From: Paraglaciecola algarum
GTDB taxonomy: Bacteria > Pseudomonadota > Gammaproteobacteria > Enterobacterales > Alteromonadaceae
Direction: 5' to 3'
NCBI RefSeq assembly: GCF_021532655.1
Contig: NZ_JAKGAS010000003.1
Location: forward strand, 1-64,000
Length of the DNA: 64,000 nucleotides
Part shown: positions 55,248-64,000 of the stretch, in pieces
Numbering within the stretch: position 1 is the first letter of the stretch
How the letters are laid out: every line of letters starts with the position of its first letter
Translations under genes and position numbers: made by a program
Notes under the pieces: generated by a model
What the model was told of the DNA's origin: nothing
Databases searched by the model: none
The model's input: only the letters and a program-made list of their open reading frames with translations

Positions 55248-56354
55248 ATGACCTCCAAAATTAAAGTGTTACACGTCACTTATGATATGCGCATTGGTGG
55301 CACTGAGATGGTGATAAAAAATCTAATTGAAGGTTCAGACAAAACAACGTTTGAAATGTCGGTCTTATGCATAGAGTCCCCCTTAGGCCCATTTTCAGCG
55401 GACTTAATTGCAGATGGCATAAAGTTTCATGAACTAAACCGCCAACCAGGTTTTGATAAAGCTTTAATCAAAAATATTCGAAATATAATAAAAAAAGAAA
55501 AGATTGATATACTTCACTGTCATCAATATACGCCTTGGGTGTATGGCGTGATTGCCGCTATGTTGACTAAAACGAAGGTGATATTCACCGAGCACGGGCG
55601 ATTTTACCCCGATACTAGTTCGTGGAAACGCAAATTAGTTAACCCAATATTGAATAAGTTTACTTCTCAAGTTACTGCCATTTCACAAGCAACCAAACAA
55701 GCACTGGTTGACTATGAAAACTTCCCTGACAACGACATCGAAGTTATTTATAACGGTATCAAAGGACTTGAACATCCTTCCAAAGGTGAATTGTCGGAAC
55801 TTAGAGCTGAACTAGGGTTAGCAAAGCAAGGTAGGTGCATAGGCACTATTTCTCGATTTGATCCGATAAAAAACCATTTGATGATGATCCGAGCATTTCA
55901 TCAATGTCTAACAACAGAACCTAACTTAAAATTGATCATTGTGGGTGACGGCGAGATGCGCCCTCAAATAGAAAGTGAAATTGAAAAGCTTAACATTCAA
56001 GATAAAGTCATTCTGACGGGATATAAAACAAACCCTCAGCAATACCTTGCCTTAATGGAAGTATTTCTACTCTCATCGTTTAGCGAGGGAACATCCATGA
56101 CGCTGCTTGAAGCTATGTCATTAGGCAAACCTTGTGTGGTAACTGACGCAGGAGGTAATAAAGAAGTTATTGCAGATGGTGAAAATGGAATAGTTACAGA
56201 GAATGATAACCAGCAGCAATTTTCTCAAGCTATTAATAAATTAATTACGACCCCCTCATTATCAAAGCAATATTCAGGGTCTAGTTTACAAATCTTTAAA
56301 AATAAATTCGACGCTCAAGTAATGTACAATCAATTCGCACTTCTTTACAAATAG
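55248..56354 (+). CDS. Glycosyltransferase family 4, exosortase-associated type
   Basis: The 368-residue GT-B enzyme has VLHVTYDMRIGGTEMVIKNL near the N-terminus, IDILHCHQYTPWVYG, IGTISRFDPIKNHLMMI and SSFSEGTSMTLLEAMSLGKP. The N-terminal pattern resembles sugar transferases of PEP-CTERM/EpsH loci. It is the last gene of the plus-strand block, 22 nt after the amidotransferase, and converges on a sulfotransferase gene. Confidence 0.87.
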   Translation: MTSKIKVLHVTYDMRIGGTEMVIKNLIEGSDKTTFEMSVLCIESPLGPFSADLIADGIKFHELNRQPGFDKALIKNIRNIIKKEKIDILHCHQYTPWVYGVIAAMLTKTKVIFTEHGRFYPDTSSWKRKLVNPILNKFTSQVTAISQATKQALVDYENFPDNDIEVIYNGIKGLEHPSKGELSELRAELGLAKQGRCIGTISRFDPIKNHLMMIRAFHQCLTTEPNLKLIIVGDGEMRPQIESEIEKLNIQDKVILTGYKTNPQQYLALMEVFLLSSFSEGTSMTLLEAMSLGKPCVVTDAGGNKEVIADGENGIVTENDNQQQFSQAINKLITTPSLSKQYSGSSLQIFKNKFDAQVMYNQFALLYK

Positions 56355-56374
56355 AGCTAAAAACAATAAATATC

Positions 56375-56396
56375 AGGCCTTCACTTTACAAGGCCT
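56375..56396. terminator. Possible weak terminator between convergent blocks
   Basis: AGGCCTT (56375-56381) pairs with AAGGCCT (56390-56396) across an 8-nt loop. It overlaps the stop codon of the minus-strand sulfotransferase gene. No long T-run follows on either strand, so termination strength is doubtful. Confidence 0.4.
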
Positions 56397-57235
56397 AGTG
56401 ATTTTAATTTATCTTTATATTTCCATTTATATTGAAGCTGTATCTCACCAATAATCTTTTGATGAATACGATAATATGCCAACTCTAGCCAGCTGGGAGA
56501 AATAGGTGTTGACTCTAATTCATATTTCATTGAATGCATTTCTTCAGCAGCTACATGCTCTACTAAGGCGATCTCCCTTTTGGTTAGAGTTTGTCGCCAT
56601 TTACCAATATTTGAAGGGTCAGCCGGCTTAGCGGTATTTCTATTTTCTCTATTTTCTCGAAATTCCAATTTTCTTTGATGAAAATCGAGCATTTCGGAAG
56701 AATACTCTACTCCAATAAATTGACACAAAGACTTCAATGTAGAAGGCAAATCTTGGACTAAATCCTCGTACCTTAAGACTAAACACTTATCTTTCATTTT
56801 ATCGGCAAAAGCCAATTGCAACGCCACTTCGTGTTTCCAGCGTAACGCACCAGTGTAGGCTGTAGTCCCTAACCCCCAACGATTATCCATATAACTATTA
56901 ACAACACCTCTAGCATCTCTAATTATTAATACGTATTTAGAATCAGAGAAACAATTAGACAACTCCTCTAATTTATAAGTTAACAAAGGATCTTTCCATC
57001 CCCATATCAACTCACTAGAGTCTTCCATTGGAAGTTCTACTTTATGCATGCTGCTAATTTTGTTAACTATACGAGCAAGCATTATTTCTTGAGTAATTTC
57101 ACCGTCAAACATTCCTTCCATAGGCAGTTCATTTTGAATGTATAGTTTAGGATGAGTACTCAATATGCGAGTTAACAAAGTTGTGCCAGAACGCTGGGTA
57201 CCGAGTAAAAAAATTGGGTTATTTAGATTTATCAA
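56381..57235 (-). CDS. Sulfotransferase family protein
   Basis: The 284-residue protein has the PAPS 5'-phosphosulfate loop near the N-terminus (IFLLGTQRSGTTLLTRIL) and a 3'-phosphate region (YVLIIRDARGVVNSYM). LRYEDLVQDLPSTLKSLCQF is the typical later segment. It likely transfers sulfate from PAPS to a sugar of the polysaccharide. It overlaps the upstream glycosyltransferase gene by 4 nt. Sulfated surface glycans are common in marine bacteria. Confidence 0.85.
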   Translation of the reverse strand: MINLNNPIFLLGTQRSGTTLLTRILSTHPKLYIQNELPMEGMFDGEITQEIMLARIVNKISSMHKVELPMEDSSELIWGWKDPLLTYKLEELSNCFSDSKYVLIIRDARGVVNSYMDNRWGLGTTAYTGALRWKHEVALQLAFADKMKDKCLVLRYEDLVQDLPSTLKSLCQFIGVEYSSEMLDFHQRKLEFRENRENRNTAKPADPSNIGKWRQTLTKREIALVEHVAAEEMHSMKYELESTPISPSWLELAYYRIHQKIIGEIQLQYKWKYKDKLKSLGLVK

Positions 57236-58119
57236 CTTACTATGGCCACTTCTTTTAGTTTTTTATTTTGTTTTATGATGCGCTTTACAACGAAAATTCG
57301 ATCAACAATATTAAACCAAGCTTTCTCATTTTTAATATCTTGCATCACCTGCAGGTTAATCTCATATAACACCTTTGGCCAAGCTAAAAATGGTATTTTT
57401 TCCAAGTACTTTTCCTGATATTTACCCAAGCGGTAGCGAATTATTCGGCTAATATACAGTTTTCGATCTGCTTTAGAAAAAATAGATAAACTATCAAAAG
57501 AATAGCCACTGTCTTTGTCAAATACGATACGACCTTCCTTGGGATTTGGTATAGATTCCAAGTCTCTATTTATTATTTTAGTAATGGCAGAATCAATCCA
57601 GCCTAAGCCTATCGGCAGATGAAACCCTTGCTTGCGTATTTTTTTTATAAAATCATTCTTCACTGCATAGCAATTGCCGAAAAGGCATCTTCCATTTTTG
57701 ACCAGATCTAAATATTGCTGCTGATTCCTGCCTGAAAAAGGTAATCCCGCCACCGCATTTGCTACTTCACTGTTAAGTAAAGTCTGAGACATGCGTTGAA
57801 AACTTCCTTTAATAAAGCGCACATCTGCATCTACAAAAAAGTGTACCGGAATGTTGGTGTTAGCCAAGTTATGTACATAATGATTCCAAGCATTACACTT
57901 ATCCCCAAACTCCAATTCAACTAATTGCAATTTAGTATTGCCTTCTGATATCAAGTCGATAATGACTTGATTAGTTTTATCTGTACACCCATTAGCGATA
58001 ACGTAAAGTGTACGCAAGCCATCATCAGCAGCCTTTAAAGCACTTACTACCGATTGCCTTATATTTGTTTCTTCATTATGGGCAAACATTACGATACTGT
58101 ACAAATCTAACATGTTCAA
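57232..58119 (-). CDS. Glycosyltransferase family 2
   Basis: The 295-residue GT-A enzyme has YSIVMFAHNEETNIRQSVVS, VIANGCTDKTNQVI and the metal-binding VHFFVDADVRFIKG. It carries a C-terminal helical/basic region (KNEKAWFNIVDRIFVVKRI) without clear membrane helices. It overlaps the sulfotransferase by 4 nt; upstream lies the O-antigen ligase-like gene. Sugar specificity unknown. Confidence 0.87.
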   Translation of the reverse strand: MNMLDLYSIVMFAHNEETNIRQSVVSALKAADDGLRTLYVIANGCTDKTNQVIIDLISEGNTKLQLVELEFGDKCNAWNHYVHNLANTNIPVHFFVDADVRFIKGSFQRMSQTLLNSEVANAVAGLPFSGRNQQQYLDLVKNGRCLFGNCYAVKNDFIKKIRKQGFHLPIGLGWIDSAITKIINRDLESIPNPKEGRIVFDKDSGYSFDSLSIFSKADRKLYISRIIRYRLGKYQEKYLEKIPFLAWPKVLYEINLQVMQDIKNEKAWFNIVDRIFVVKRIIKQNKKLKEVAIVS

Positions 58120-58192
58120 TTACCACTATTATTTAAAACGGCTAACTAAGAGCCAAATGTCCTCTGAACTCAACCAAGGCTTAATAGGTTGG

Positions 58193-59500
58193 CTAAGTCG
58201 AGGTTTTTGTACCACCTTCGATTGAGGTTACCTTTTCTTTTTTAGATTGGATGTGTTCTAGTAAAATACCTAAGAGAAGCAATAAGTAAAAGGGCTCATA
58301 AATAATCAAATCTAAGAACATAGATCCAGTGTAAAAGCCAACAAAAGCAGCCATGATAGAATTATTTAAATAAGTAATAGTGGATCTGGGATCTTTCTCT
58401 TTTTTCCGAATTTTTCTAAAACGTTTATACTGCAACCACAAAAATGCTAAATAAATAAGTCCATTAGTTATTCCTGTATTAGCCGCGAAATTCAAAAATG
58501 TATTGTGTGCTACATAGGGGTTTTGCTGCGGATAATATATTCGAGTCGCCTCTTGAAAACGTTGAACGCCAACTCCCAGTATAGGAAATTTTGCAATTAA
58601 CCCTAGTCCGACTTTCCAAGACTGAACTCTTGGGTCAATAGCTTGTTCTGATTGCACTTCAGCTGCACCAATCGTATCTGTGGTTCTGGTTAATAATGTT
58701 CCTCCTTGGTAAATTACAGCTGCAACTAGGCCCCCTACTAACATAACCCCAAAGATTCTTGACTTGATTAAAAAGTAACTAAAAATAGTGGCTACCGCTA
58801 CAGCTAACAAACCGCCGCGGGACCCGGTTAGAATGATACTGTGCCAGAGAAAAAGTAAACCTAATCCAAAAATCCCACGAATAATTAACGAACGAAAATA
58901 GAAAACACCAAATAATAGGAATGGCATACCTGTCACAAACAACATGGCAAATTTATTTTCATCACGATAAGGGCTATCCAACGGACCCATTAAGCGCCCC
59001 TTATTGAATTGACTCATATTCCAAGAGAAATATTGGTCATTACTCCAATATACGTAATAAAAGACTAATCCTGCGAATAATAACGCCATCACTTTCAATG
59101 ATTGTTCGGTATTGATTAATGGTAACGATACAAAATACATCAACATTATTATATTAAAAATATGGAGAACTAATTCTGAACTTGTCGCTGATCTGAAGCT
59201 TCCTATTGGACTAAAAATATCCGAAAGGTTAAACATGATCCAAAAAATAATTAACAATAAATTTTGTTTATATTTATAGACTGAGAAATCCAACTTATGA
59301 GTCAATGCCTGTATAGTAAATATGGCTAACACAGTACCAGCAGCAATACTAAAAGCAGGAACCCCATCAAACACCCAAAACCATATGTATTGAGGAGCCA
59401 TAACTGACATCAAGTAATATGCATATACAGCGGTTTGTTGATGCTTAAATGATCTTATTACAGTTACACATAACAATAGAAATAAAACTATTAGTCCCAA
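58193..59500 (-). CDS. O-antigen ligase/polymerase-like membrane protein (exosortase-associated type)
   Basis: The 435-residue protein has about 11-12 membrane helices and the Wzy_C/WaaL-type motifs ILTGSRGGLLAVAVA and GVGVQRFQEATRIYYPQ followed by VAHNTFLNFAANTG. The N-terminus (SVMAPQYIWFWVFDGVPAF) resembles exosortase A-associated putative O-glycosylation ligases. It probably polymerises repeat units or ligates glycan on the periplasmic face. The start is TTG at 59500, with AAGAG upstream. Confidence 0.85.
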   Translation of the reverse strand: MGLIVLFLLLCVTVIRSFKHQQTAVYAYYLMSVMAPQYIWFWVFDGVPAFSIAAGTVLAIFTIQALTHKLDFSVYKYKQNLLLIIFWIMFNLSDIFSPIGSFRSATSSELVLHIFNIIMLMYFVSLPLINTEQSLKVMALLFAGLVFYYVYWSNDQYFSWNMSQFNKGRLMGPLDSPYRDENKFAMLFVTGMPFLLFGVFYFRSLIIRGIFGLGLLFLWHSIILTGSRGGLLAVAVATIFSYFLIKSRIFGVMLVGGLVAAVIYQGGTLLTRTTDTIGAAEVQSEQAIDPRVQSWKVGLGLIAKFPILGVGVQRFQEATRIYYPQQNPYVAHNTFLNFAANTGITNGLIYLAFLWLQYKRFRKIRKKEKDPRSTITYLNNSIMAAFVGFYTGSMFLDLIIYEPFYLLLLLGILLEHIQSKKEKVTSIEGGTKTST

Positions 59501-59634
59501 AGTATTCTACTCTTTAAAATATAAATTATTGACTAAAACGTATAGGTTACGAAGTCATCATAGTTTTAGTATGTTACGTTTTTGTACGATTAAGGATACC
59601 TTTTTCTTTATTTGATTATAAGTATTCAAAACTG

Positions 59635-60591
59635 TTACAGCTTCAACTTAACTAGTAAATAAAAAAACATGAGCCTTAAAAAAATCAACACACTCTTACT
59701 TTGATCATAATGATTGGAAGTAATCCATTTAAACGCTGGTAACCAAATCTTACTTAAAGTTCTGTTTTTTGTTATATACAAAATAAGGTTTAGATTTTTG
59801 ATGAAACAAAGTGTTGTTAAAGGTGTATTACCTTGTGTCGCTATATATAACCAAAACTGTTTAAAATAAACTTCATTGATAGTCGGCAAGTAAAATTTAA
59901 CATGATGGAATGCAATATCACTAGCAATATCTAATTGAATTTCTCGTTTACTTTGCGTTACCCCCCCTTCGGTAATTCGATACCGAACTAAAGGTTTATT
60001 TATTCCTCCAAACTTATAACCTTTGCGGATCAGTTCTGTATACAAAGCATAATCTTGGGCATACTTAGTTAAGGGGTAACCTCCAACACTATCTATGGCT
60101 GATTTATACATGAACATGGTGGGATGACATAGCCGACTATTCAAAAATAATTCGGCTTCCAAAACTTCACTTGTTTCGCTCACTGGAAACCCTGAAATAA
60201 CATTGCCAGTCATATCTATATGTTTAACCGCAGTGAAACATCCAACTATAGACTTTTTACTCTTTAACATATCAAATTGTAGCTGAAGCCGCGTTGGTTC
60301 AGCAATATCGTCGGCATCATGACGAGCAATGATATCGCCTTTTGCAAGTGATATCCCATGATTCAAAGATTTGGCTATGCCAATATTCTTGTCATTATTT
60401 ATTAAGCGAATCCTTGCATCTTTAACTCGGTAGTCATTAAGTAACTGTTTGATATCTTGATTACTACCATCATCAACGATAATAAACTCAAAATTTATCA
60501 TCGATTGTTGCAACATACTCTCTATCGCTAACTTTAGATGATCTGGGTTTCCATTAAATACCGGCATTACGATAGAGATTATGGGGTTCAC
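59635..60591 (-). CDS. Glycosyltransferase family 2
   Basis: The 318-residue GT-A enzyme opens ISIVMPVFNGNPDHLKLAIE and continues MLQQSMINFEFIIVDDGS. The DADD metal-binding site is in IIARHDADDIAEPTRL, and YAQDYALYTELIRKGYKFGG lies in the acceptor region. The C-terminal part has basic and aromatic residues ending in a hydrophobic stretch (LIFLRLMFFYLLVKLKL). Same strand as the flanking polysaccharide genes. Confidence 0.9.
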   Translation of the reverse strand: MNPIISIVMPVFNGNPDHLKLAIESMLQQSMINFEFIIVDDGSNQDIKQLLNDYRVKDARIRLINNDKNIGIAKSLNHGISLAKGDIIARHDADDIAEPTRLQLQFDMLKSKKSIVGCFTAVKHIDMTGNVISGFPVSETSEVLEAELFLNSRLCHPTMFMYKSAIDSVGGYPLTKYAQDYALYTELIRKGYKFGGINKPLVRYRITEGGVTQSKREIQLDIASDIAFHHVKFYLPTINEVYFKQFWLYIATQGNTPLTTLCFIKNLNLILYITKNRTLSKIWLPAFKWITSNHYDQSKSVLIFLRLMFFYLLVKLKL

Positions 60592-60656
60592 TAATTATGT
60601 TTCCTTATTTAAATCAGTAAGATGAGAAAGGCTACAAGTTAACTTGATAATATTAT

Positions 60657-61277
60657 TTAAGTTTTATTAAACAACCCCCAGTGTTCTGGGTTTAGGTTAG
60701 CTTGAATAAAAATAGATAATTTTTCGACAAACTTTACATCTTTAATATCTATTTCCAATAAATTAGATTTTGAACCAAAGTATTCTTTCAACTCTTCTTC
60801 ATAATTAAGTCTAGTGGTCTTCCAATGTTTTTTAATCACTTCAATGTCGCTGGTATCAAGAATCTTCTTATGTAATTCTAATATAGTTTGCTCTTCGAGT
60901 TGTTCTGCATGTTTACAACGACTCTCTAACCAAGCATCCATTTCTCTATAATTGTAAATGAATAAAGCATTGGGATACTGTTGCTCTATTTGCCTATAAA
61001 GTGCATTGCCTTCGCACCAATATGAATCGGTTCGAAAAACCAAATCTGAAAAGACATCAAACTTATCATCATACCCTTGTAGAATAGGTTTTGCTTGCAT
61101 TGCATTTTCAAACATTTTTTTCGTTAATTTTCCTTCGTCCCAATGTACGCTTTTAAAACCAGACGATTGAAATAAACGATGGATAGAGGTTGTACCAGTT
61201 TTATTAAAACCAATCACTACAATCAACTTTTTTTGTCTTATATCAATTGTTTTTTTGTTAAAAAGCTGCTGAAACAT
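60657..61277 (-). CDS. Sulfotransferase-like P-loop protein
   Basis: The 206-residue protein has a sulfotransferase-type loop (LIVVIGFNKTGTTSIHRLFQ) near residue 20, the segment ALFIYNYREMDAWLESR as in small sulfotransferase-family proteins, and a C-terminal DIKDVKFVEKLSIFI. It is clearly different from the sulfotransferase at 56381-57235 (length, loop sequence), so the locus may add sulfate at two positions. A nucleotide-sugar or lipid target is also possible. Confidence 0.75.
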   Translation of the reverse strand: MFQQLFNKKTIDIRQKKLIVVIGFNKTGTTSIHRLFQSSGFKSVHWDEGKLTKKMFENAMQAKPILQGYDDKFDVFSDLVFRTDSYWCEGNALYRQIEQQYPNALFIYNYREMDAWLESRCKHAEQLEEQTILELHKKILDTSDIEVIKKHWKTTRLNYEEELKEYFGSKSNLLEIDIKDVKFVEKLSIFIQANLNPEHWGLFNKT

Positions 61278-61367
61278 AACTTTCCTATATTATATAATTT
61301 TAAATAATCCCAAATTACCTAAGTAAAATATTGAGCACAAATATTTGCGTATTGAGGGGAAGCCTAA

Positions 61368-62516
61368 TTAATTATTATTCTTTTTATGGGATTGTCGTTC
61401 AGTTATCGCTAACTCATAAATAGTGAGCATTTGGACGGCACAAGTTTTCCAAGTGAATTTCTTAATTTGTTGATACCCATTTTCAATCAGCTTGTTTCTA
61501 AGTTTGTCGTTTGAACTTAGCTGATTTATGGCCTCGACTAACGAAGAAGTAGTTGTTCCATCACAATATAGCGCGGCATCTCCCGCGGCCTCCATTAAAG
61601 AACTATTTGAGGCAGTAATTACCGGAATGCCATATGACATAGCTTCCAGTAATACAAGACCAAACCCTTCATATTTACTGGGGTAAACAAACATATCGGC
61701 ATGTTTGTAAAGTAAATGCCTTCGCTCATCAGAAATATAGCCCGTTAACGTCACTCTATCTTGTATTTTTAAGTCGCTGATTAACTTGTTCACAGCTGCT
61801 ATAGAATCTCCTGGAGCTCCTGCCAAAATCAAATCATGGGGGATATTATCCTTAACCTTTGCAAAGGATTGAACAATATATTCAACATTTTTTCTTGGCT
61901 GTATTGTTCCGACGTACAAAATATAAGGCTTCACAGGTGTTTCCTGTTCAGTTTCGTTTTCGAGTATAATTGCTGGTTCAAATCCCTGATAAACAACTTT
62001 AACTTTATCAGTTGGAGCGCCTTCTTTGATACAGTCATCAGCCGTTGACTGAGACACTGTAATTATCTTGTCTGCTATGTCCATAGCTTTATTTGTCCAG
62101 TTTTTAAGTACACGATCTAAACCTTCACCATGCACTTCCATGTAGTAATATGCGAGATCATGAATAGTGACTACTTTTGCCGTATTACCACTCAAAGGAA
62201 TAAAATGATTTGGACCATGGAATACATCTATTTTATCTTTCCAAATATTAAGAGGTAAGTAATATTTCCACCAAAGCGTAGGATGCTCTGCTATCCACTT
62301 ATTCGGAAAACGCAAAGGCCGAAGTGTAACCTGTGGGACTTCGTTCAACCAATTTAATGTTTCTTTCTCAAATAAGTCTATTTGATAATAAAGGTAATAC
62401 TCGTGAAGAGAATTTTCATTTACTAGCGCTTCAACCAATCCAATAATGTGTCGGCTGATCCCTGTCTTTGACGAAACTTTGACTGCTTCAATGTAGATCC
62501 CAATCTTTAAATTCAC
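61368..62516 (-). CDS. Glycosyltransferase family 4
   Basis: The 382-residue GT-B enzyme has IEAVKVSSKTGISRHIIGLVE, IDVFHGPNHFIPL, VVTIHDLAYYYMEVHGEG, YILYVGTIQPRKNVEYI and YPSKYEGFGLVLLEAMSYGIP. This is close to mannosyltransferases of the WbaZ/WbdB type. The start is GTG at 62516 with AGAAG upstream. It is the first gene of the minus-strand block and is divergent from the transglutaminase-like gene. Confidence 0.88.
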   Translation of the reverse strand: MNLKIGIYIEAVKVSSKTGISRHIIGLVEALVNENSLHEYYLYYQIDLFEKETLNWLNEVPQVTLRPLRFPNKWIAEHPTLWWKYYLPLNIWKDKIDVFHGPNHFIPLSGNTAKVVTIHDLAYYYMEVHGEGLDRVLKNWTNKAMDIADKIITVSQSTADDCIKEGAPTDKVKVVYQGFEPAIILENETEQETPVKPYILYVGTIQPRKNVEYIVQSFAKVKDNIPHDLILAGAPGDSIAAVNKLISDLKIQDRVTLTGYISDERRHLLYKHADMFVYPSKYEGFGLVLLEAMSYGIPVITASNSSLMEAAGDAALYCDGTTTSSLVEAINQLSSNDKLRNKLIENGYQQIKKFTWKTCAVQMLTIYELAITERQSHKKNNN

Positions 62517-62728
62517 TATATTCTTCTGTTATAAATTGAATAAATCAATATTGGTGCATTTAGAGATATTTATTTTAGAGATTAAGTTTTAATTTAACAG
62601 CATTATTTTTGCCGTTTTATATAATTTGAATTTACATGGAATGCGTTATACTGACATTTTTATGTACGCAGCAGTTTTTGTAACGATTAAATAATTGAGA
62701 TCATCAAAAGTTAATAGGATGTAGTAAT

Positions 62729-63550
62729 TTGTTGATATTAAAACGTATATTTTGGGGACTAATTTTTCTTGTAGGTACAATACTCTGTGTTATCAACCTA
62801 TATGGCTTAACTCAAGACATACGAGTGAATAGTTTTGACAATGAATACTTAAGATTTAAGAACGATCAACCCGCTCCTTTTGAAACAATCAAGTCAGAAA
62901 TTAGTAGAAAAGAAAATGAGTCTGAAACTGTATATGCACAAAGAGTTACGATTGTTGTGTCTAAGGGGCTATCCCATATAGAGTGGTTTGATTATCCAGA
63001 GACTCGATTTAACCAATTGATACCCGTTTGGGAAAACTATTTTTTATACTTTATGGGAAAGTATTCAGGTATACCTGAATACGAACGTTATCATTATGCC
63101 AATTACGAGCGAAGTTTGAGACGAGGAATTGGCATATGTGGCGATGCATCAATGACGCTTTCACTTATTTTAGATGAGCATAATATACAAAATGAAATAC
63201 TAACCTTTCCTGGACACGTTGTTGTTTTAGCCAAATTTGACACAGGAGAGGAATATATACTTGATGCCGATTTTGGAGTAATTGTGCCAGTTCCAGCGGA
63301 TGGTTTGTCAATAAATAGTGAAAACATTGCCAATTTATACGTCGATGCAGGCTACAAACCATATGACTTTATTTTCTTTAATAATATGTATAAACAGGAC
63401 TACCTAAAATGGGATGGTGTAAAACATTTTATTACCAATAAATACTACTTTGAAATGATCTCTTACTGGTTAAAGTGGCCATTACCAATCTTTATGATTC
63501 TTTTTTCATTGTGGGCATTACGACAAAATAAAAACAAATCACTCACTTAA
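62729..63550 (+). CDS. Membrane-anchored transglutaminase-like protein
   Basis: The 273-residue protein has one N-terminal helix (about 5-25), a transglutaminase-like (papain-fold) domain with the Cys in RRGIGICGDASMTLSLIL, His in FPGHVVVLAKFD and Asp in YILDADFGVIVPV, then a C-terminal helix (PLPIFMILFSLWAL). The Cys-His-Asp triad appears complete. It may cleave or cross-link surface peptides or glycans. Start TTG at 62729 (a second TTG follows), with AGGA upstream. Divergent from the GT4 gene. Confidence 0.8.
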   Translation: MLILKRIFWGLIFLVGTILCVINLYGLTQDIRVNSFDNEYLRFKNDQPAPFETIKSEISRKENESETVYAQRVTIVVSKGLSHIEWFDYPETRFNQLIPVWENYFLYFMGKYSGIPEYERYHYANYERSLRRGIGICGDASMTLSLILDEHNIQNEILTFPGHVVVLAKFDTGEEYILDADFGVIVPVPADGLSINSENIANLYVDAGYKPYDFIFFNNMYKQDYLKWDGVKHFITNKYYFEMISYWLKWPLPIFMILFSLWALRQNKNKSLT

Positions 63551-63620
63551 ACTTTAATTTATATATCCCATATGGAGAGGATTAAGATTATGTTCAACGG
63601 AAGAATTGCGAAATAATTAT

Positions 63621-64000
63621 ATGCGGATTTTACTCGTACTCATTACTTTAATTGCCTATGGGTCTTTATACCCTTTTGAATTTATTTCCCCTTTAGATTT
63701 TTCAGAACGTTTAGAAAAATTGCTAAACTTTAACTTATTTTCTAGTGGCATTATGGATGCTATTGCAAACACGCTACTGTTTATTCCATTAGGCATAGCT
63801 GCATCGCATTTATACAAACCACATTCAACAAAATCTATAATAATCATCCTATTAACCTCGGCATTTTACGCATACTTTATCCAAGTGTTACAGCTGTGGT
63901 CAGTATCAAGGATCCCATTTGGGGGAGATGCTGTATGGAACTTGATCGGTACAATAATCGGGCTAACATTTTACCAAAAGTTTAGCCGGTATATTCTCAT
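63621..64000 (+). CDS. VanZ-like membrane protein, truncated by the window edge
   Basis: An open frame begins at ATG 63621 (starts MRILLVLITLIAYGS) and runs 126 codons to the end of the window. It has hydrophobic helices and the VanZ-like pattern near its last part (VLQLWSVSRIPFGGDAVWNLIGTIIG). VanZ-like proteins occur in polysaccharide and exosortase loci, where their role is unclear. It follows the transglutaminase-like gene by 70 nt. The C-terminus is not visible. Confidence 0.75.
   Translation, partial: MRILLVLITLIAYGSLYPFEFISPLDFSERLEKLLNFNLFSSGIMDAIANTLLFIPLGIAASHLYKPHSTKSIIIILLTSAFYAYFIQVLQLWSVSRIPFGGDAVWNLIGTIIGLTFYQKFSRYIL

Noticed and set aside
1..64000. CRISPR arrays, phage genes, rRNA genes, replication origin
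   Set aside because: No regularly spaced repeats, no structural phage genes, no rRNA sequence and no DnaA-box cluster noticed.

Overview
The window looks like a chromosomal segment of a low-GC marine gammaproteobacterium, most likely Alteromonadaceae (Glaciecola/Paraglaciecola-like). The basis is the conserved aspS-nudB-ruvCAB-ybgC-tolQRAB-pal-cpoB block next to tandem tRNA-Lys genes, small Alteromonadales-type proteins (DUF2059, DUF3718), CheV, and a PEP-CTERM/exosortase-associated polysaccharide locus. The genus is inference; no database search was possible.

Layout. (1) 1-11 kb, all minus strand: two identical tRNA-Lys genes, the Tol-Pal envelope system with CpoB and YbgC, Holliday-junction proteins RuvA/B/C, NudB and AspRS. 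The AspRS carries an unusual repetitive Lys/Glu tail. A gap of about 580 bp between ybgC and ruvB ends in a strong plus-strand terminator with no obvious gene before it. (2) 11-31 kb, mixed accessory and housekeeping genes: DUF2059 and DUF3718 secreted proteins, two short-chain dehydrogenases (the first coupled to a 23-codon ORF), a YtrA-type GntR/ABC transporter operon with a large palindromic operator, a BenE transporter with an FCD-type GntR regulator and its likely operators, a two-component system divergent from a lipoprotein, a class V aminotransferase, a LysE/ArgO exporter split by a 264-bp element with terminal inverted repeats, a GH5 cellulase, rhomboid protease, alkaline phosphatase, CheV and a LysR regulator. 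(3) 31-34 kb, minus strand: a four-gene operon of Tat-signal protein, PqqD-like chaperone, HprK-related kinase and nucleotidyltransferase (the HPr-rel-A type set), resembling the logic of a peptide-modification system. (4) 34-64 kb: an exopolysaccharide/PEP-CTERM region with a trypsin-like protease, UDP-sugar epimerase, YdcF, patatin, exosortase-associated acyltransferase, a PEP-CTERM protein, FAD oxidoreductase, JmjC/cupin protein, PrsT TPR lipoprotein, GNAT and FemAB proteins, a YetA-like RIFT-barrel protein, a deacetylase, an asparagine-synthase-like amidotransferase, six glycosyltransferases, two sulfotransferases, an O-antigen ligase-like polymerase, a transglutaminase-like protein and a truncated VanZ-like gene at the right edge.

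How it fits together (inference). Region 4 probably makes, modifies (sulfates, acylates, deacetylates) and exports a surface polysaccharide, while PEP-CTERM proteins are anchored at the cell surface. The exosortase itself is not in the window and probably lies beyond the right edge. The PEP-CTERM gene has a near-consensus sigma-54 promoter. A weaker sigma-54-like site sits at almost the same distance from the start codon of the Tat-protein/PqqD/HprK operon, so the two may share a regulon. That operon and its Tat-exported protein are the best candidate for a poorly described system here.
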